From: Zeugodacus cucurbitae
Lineage: Eukaryota; Arthropoda; Insecta; Diptera; Tephritidae
Direction: 5' to 3'
DNA length: 64,000 nt
Assembly (NCBI RefSeq): GCF_028554725.1
Contig: NC_071667.1
Coordinates: forward strand, 82,746,001 to 82,810,000
Positions 63,105 to 64,000 of the stretch are shown here, piece by piece. Every line of letters starts with the position of its first letter. Positions within the stretch are counted from its first letter, which is position 1. Made by a program: the position numbers and the translations under genes. The notes under the pieces are model-generated. The model was given only the letters and a program-made list of their open reading frames with translations. It was not told where the DNA came from and searched no databases.

Positions 63105-63710
63105 ATTTAACGAAAAACCAAAAAAAAAAAAACAAAAACAAAACAAAAAGTTTAAGCGCAAAGAATTAAACAACCCAAATAGGTTCCAAATAAGCCTAAT
63201 TGTTAGTGCAACAACCAACAACAACAACTACGTATATTGTTACACAACTAATAACAACAACAACTACTAGAAATTTGACAACAGCGCACAAGCGTCTAGC
63301 GCGGACACAAACCATTGCGTTGAGCATTGAAGTGAAAAGTGGCAATAGCGCAAACGCGCTTTGAACACTCAATTAGTAACACTGACACCTATTCGAAAAG
63401 GAAACAGGAGCAGAAGTGATCGAAATTCAAAGTAGAAAATTTGAAATATTGCAGTGGAGCTAACGACACAAGCGGAGACGCACAAAAAGAAATTCTGAAA
63501 AAAAAAATTGTGGCAAACACACAAAAAAATCAACATAGTTCCGGCCATTAGCAGCAACAACACGCCCATTACAAAAATAAAAAAAAATAAGAAACTTACA
63601 TAATAATTTGAATTGAAAGACTGAAAGCTCAGAGAAGCCACGGCATTAGTACCTATTAAACGCACACACATCGCATACGCATAGAAAACAGCAGAAACGT
63701 CACAAAAGCC
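63105..63710 (+). other. Probable 5' leader of the Gln-rich exon
   Basis: This 606-nt A/C-rich stretch is free of ATG on the + strand right up to the coding start at 63,711. It is preceded by a pyrimidine-rich run (about 63,038-63,085) that could serve a 3' splice site, although the first AG dinucleotides after it (about 63,149-63,154) sit in a purine-rich context. It may therefore be the 3' part of a leader spliced from an upstream non-coding exon, or it may contain its own start site. The 5' edge is uncertain. Confidence 0.5.
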
Positions 63711-64000
63711 ATGAGCCAACCGACCTCACCTGCAACGCTACAGCAACAATTGCAAGTGCAGGCGAACTGCAACGGCACGGCAGAGAGTCTCATGAGTAAC
63801 GCCTTCGATCTGATTGGCGGCGCGAGTGCCGCGCAGCAATTCTTGAATCACATGGACTTGTATGCGCAGCAACAGCGCCAGCAACAACAACATCAGCAGC
63901 AGTTGAATTATCTGCAACAGCAACAACAGTTGCACTCAGCGCAGTCACTTATGTCCAAGTCACCGTCCACATCGCCGACTAACTTCGGCAGTGGCGGCAG
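63711..64000 (+). CDS. Gln-rich N-terminal coding exon, partial; possible alternative pasilla N-terminus
   Basis: The frame is open from ATG 63,711 to the window edge (96 codons and counting). The ATG follows 606 nt without any ATG and has a favourable context (AAGCCATGA). The protein begins MSQPTSPATLQQQLQVQ. Next comes a non-repetitive stretch, ESLMSNAFDLIGGASAAQQ, then FLNHMDLYAQQQ, two glutamine-rich runs (about residues 52-75), and a Ser/Pro segment SKSPSTSPTNFGSGG. Codon use is varied (CAG and CAA mixed), unlike a simple CAG microsatellite, and the non-Gln parts look like real protein. I do not recognise a family. It shares strand with the pasilla first exon and lies before any KH exon, so an alternative N-terminus of pasilla is plausible. 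A separate nested gene encoding a Gln-rich regulator is the other option. Confidence 0.8.
   Translation, partial: MSQPTSPATLQQQLQVQANCNGTAESLMSNAFDLIGGASAAQQFLNHMDLYAQQQRQQQQHQQQLNYLQQQQQLHSAQSLMSKSPSTSPTNFGSGG

Larger units (their letters stand above)
32383..63710 (+). other. ps: Presumed first intron of pasilla (long, at least 31 kb, 3' end not in window)
   Basis: The stretch begins at the GTAAGT donor after the pasilla first exon. I found no exon with KH signatures (GKGG loop, or the DFYPGTTERVCL-type block of Nova KH1) on the + strand up to the window end, so the next shared exon must lie further on. Long first introns are usual for fly splicing regulators. The interval contains transposon relics, microsatellites, AT-rich repeats and, near its right side, a candidate second promoter and leader. 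Exons shorter than about 20 codons could have been missed by eye. Confidence 0.6.

Noticed and set aside
1..64000. tRNA, rRNA or CRISPR arrays
   Set aside because: Reading for tRNA B-box patterns (GGTTCGANTCC), rRNA-like GC blocks and regularly spaced repeats gave nothing convincing. The direct repeats present are pairs, not arrays. Small ncRNAs such as miRNAs or snoRNAs cannot be excluded by eye.

Overview
The window looks like nuclear DNA of a higher fly (Diptera, Brachycera), most probably a tephritid fruit fly. It is AT-rich and full of short ACATACATATGTATG-type tracts, CAA/TTG repeats and decayed fly transposons. It has no prokaryotic features: no operons, no dense ORFs and no Shine-Dalgarno sites. 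Only two protein-coding exons can be supported, both on the + strand. Nearly everything else is intergenic or intronic DNA. The many short open frames on both strands are chance frames in simple-sequence DNA.

Region by region. (1) 1-31,100 is gene-free flank with mobile-element relics: mariner pieces at 4.6, 11.3, 17.2 and 27.1 kb; two interspersed repeats of unassigned class at 8.0-8.9 and 17.3-17.8 kb; two 5'-truncated non-LTR retrotransposon tails at 13.15-14.02 kb; a pogo/Tigger-like TA-flanked element at 24.29-24.85 kb; and another inverted-repeat element at 24.92-25.20 kb. (2) 31,110-32,264 is a long 5' leader almost free of ATG. It runs into the first coding exon (32,265-32,382) of the Nova-family KH-domain splicing regulator pasilla (ps). 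That exon ends at a GTAAGT donor in phase 1. (3) 32,383 to about 60 kb appears to be the first intron of ps. It holds more mariner relics, a 250-bp AAAAT microsatellite, several AT-rich degenerate repeats and some GC-richer islands. (4) 59.4-63.7 kb looks like a second promoter region. There is a candidate non-coding first exon ending at 60,559, bracketed by two near-perfect 70-bp direct repeats. A putative intron carries a truncated RTE-like retrotransposon (61.67-62.15 kb, minus strand). An ATG-free leader then leads to a glutamine-rich coding exon starting at 63,711 and running off the window.

No KH-domain exon was found in the window, so the body of ps must lie beyond 64,000. The Gln-rich exon therefore lies between the ps first coding exon and its KH exons. 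The simplest reading is that it is an alternative ps N-terminus from a downstream promoter. A separate gene nested in the ps intron is the main alternative. I found no convincing previously undescribed multi-gene system. The most useful leads are the possible ps N-terminus, the repeat-bracketed candidate promoter, and a mariner-derived MITE family that keeps the transposase C-terminus and places its stop codon inside the terminal repeat.
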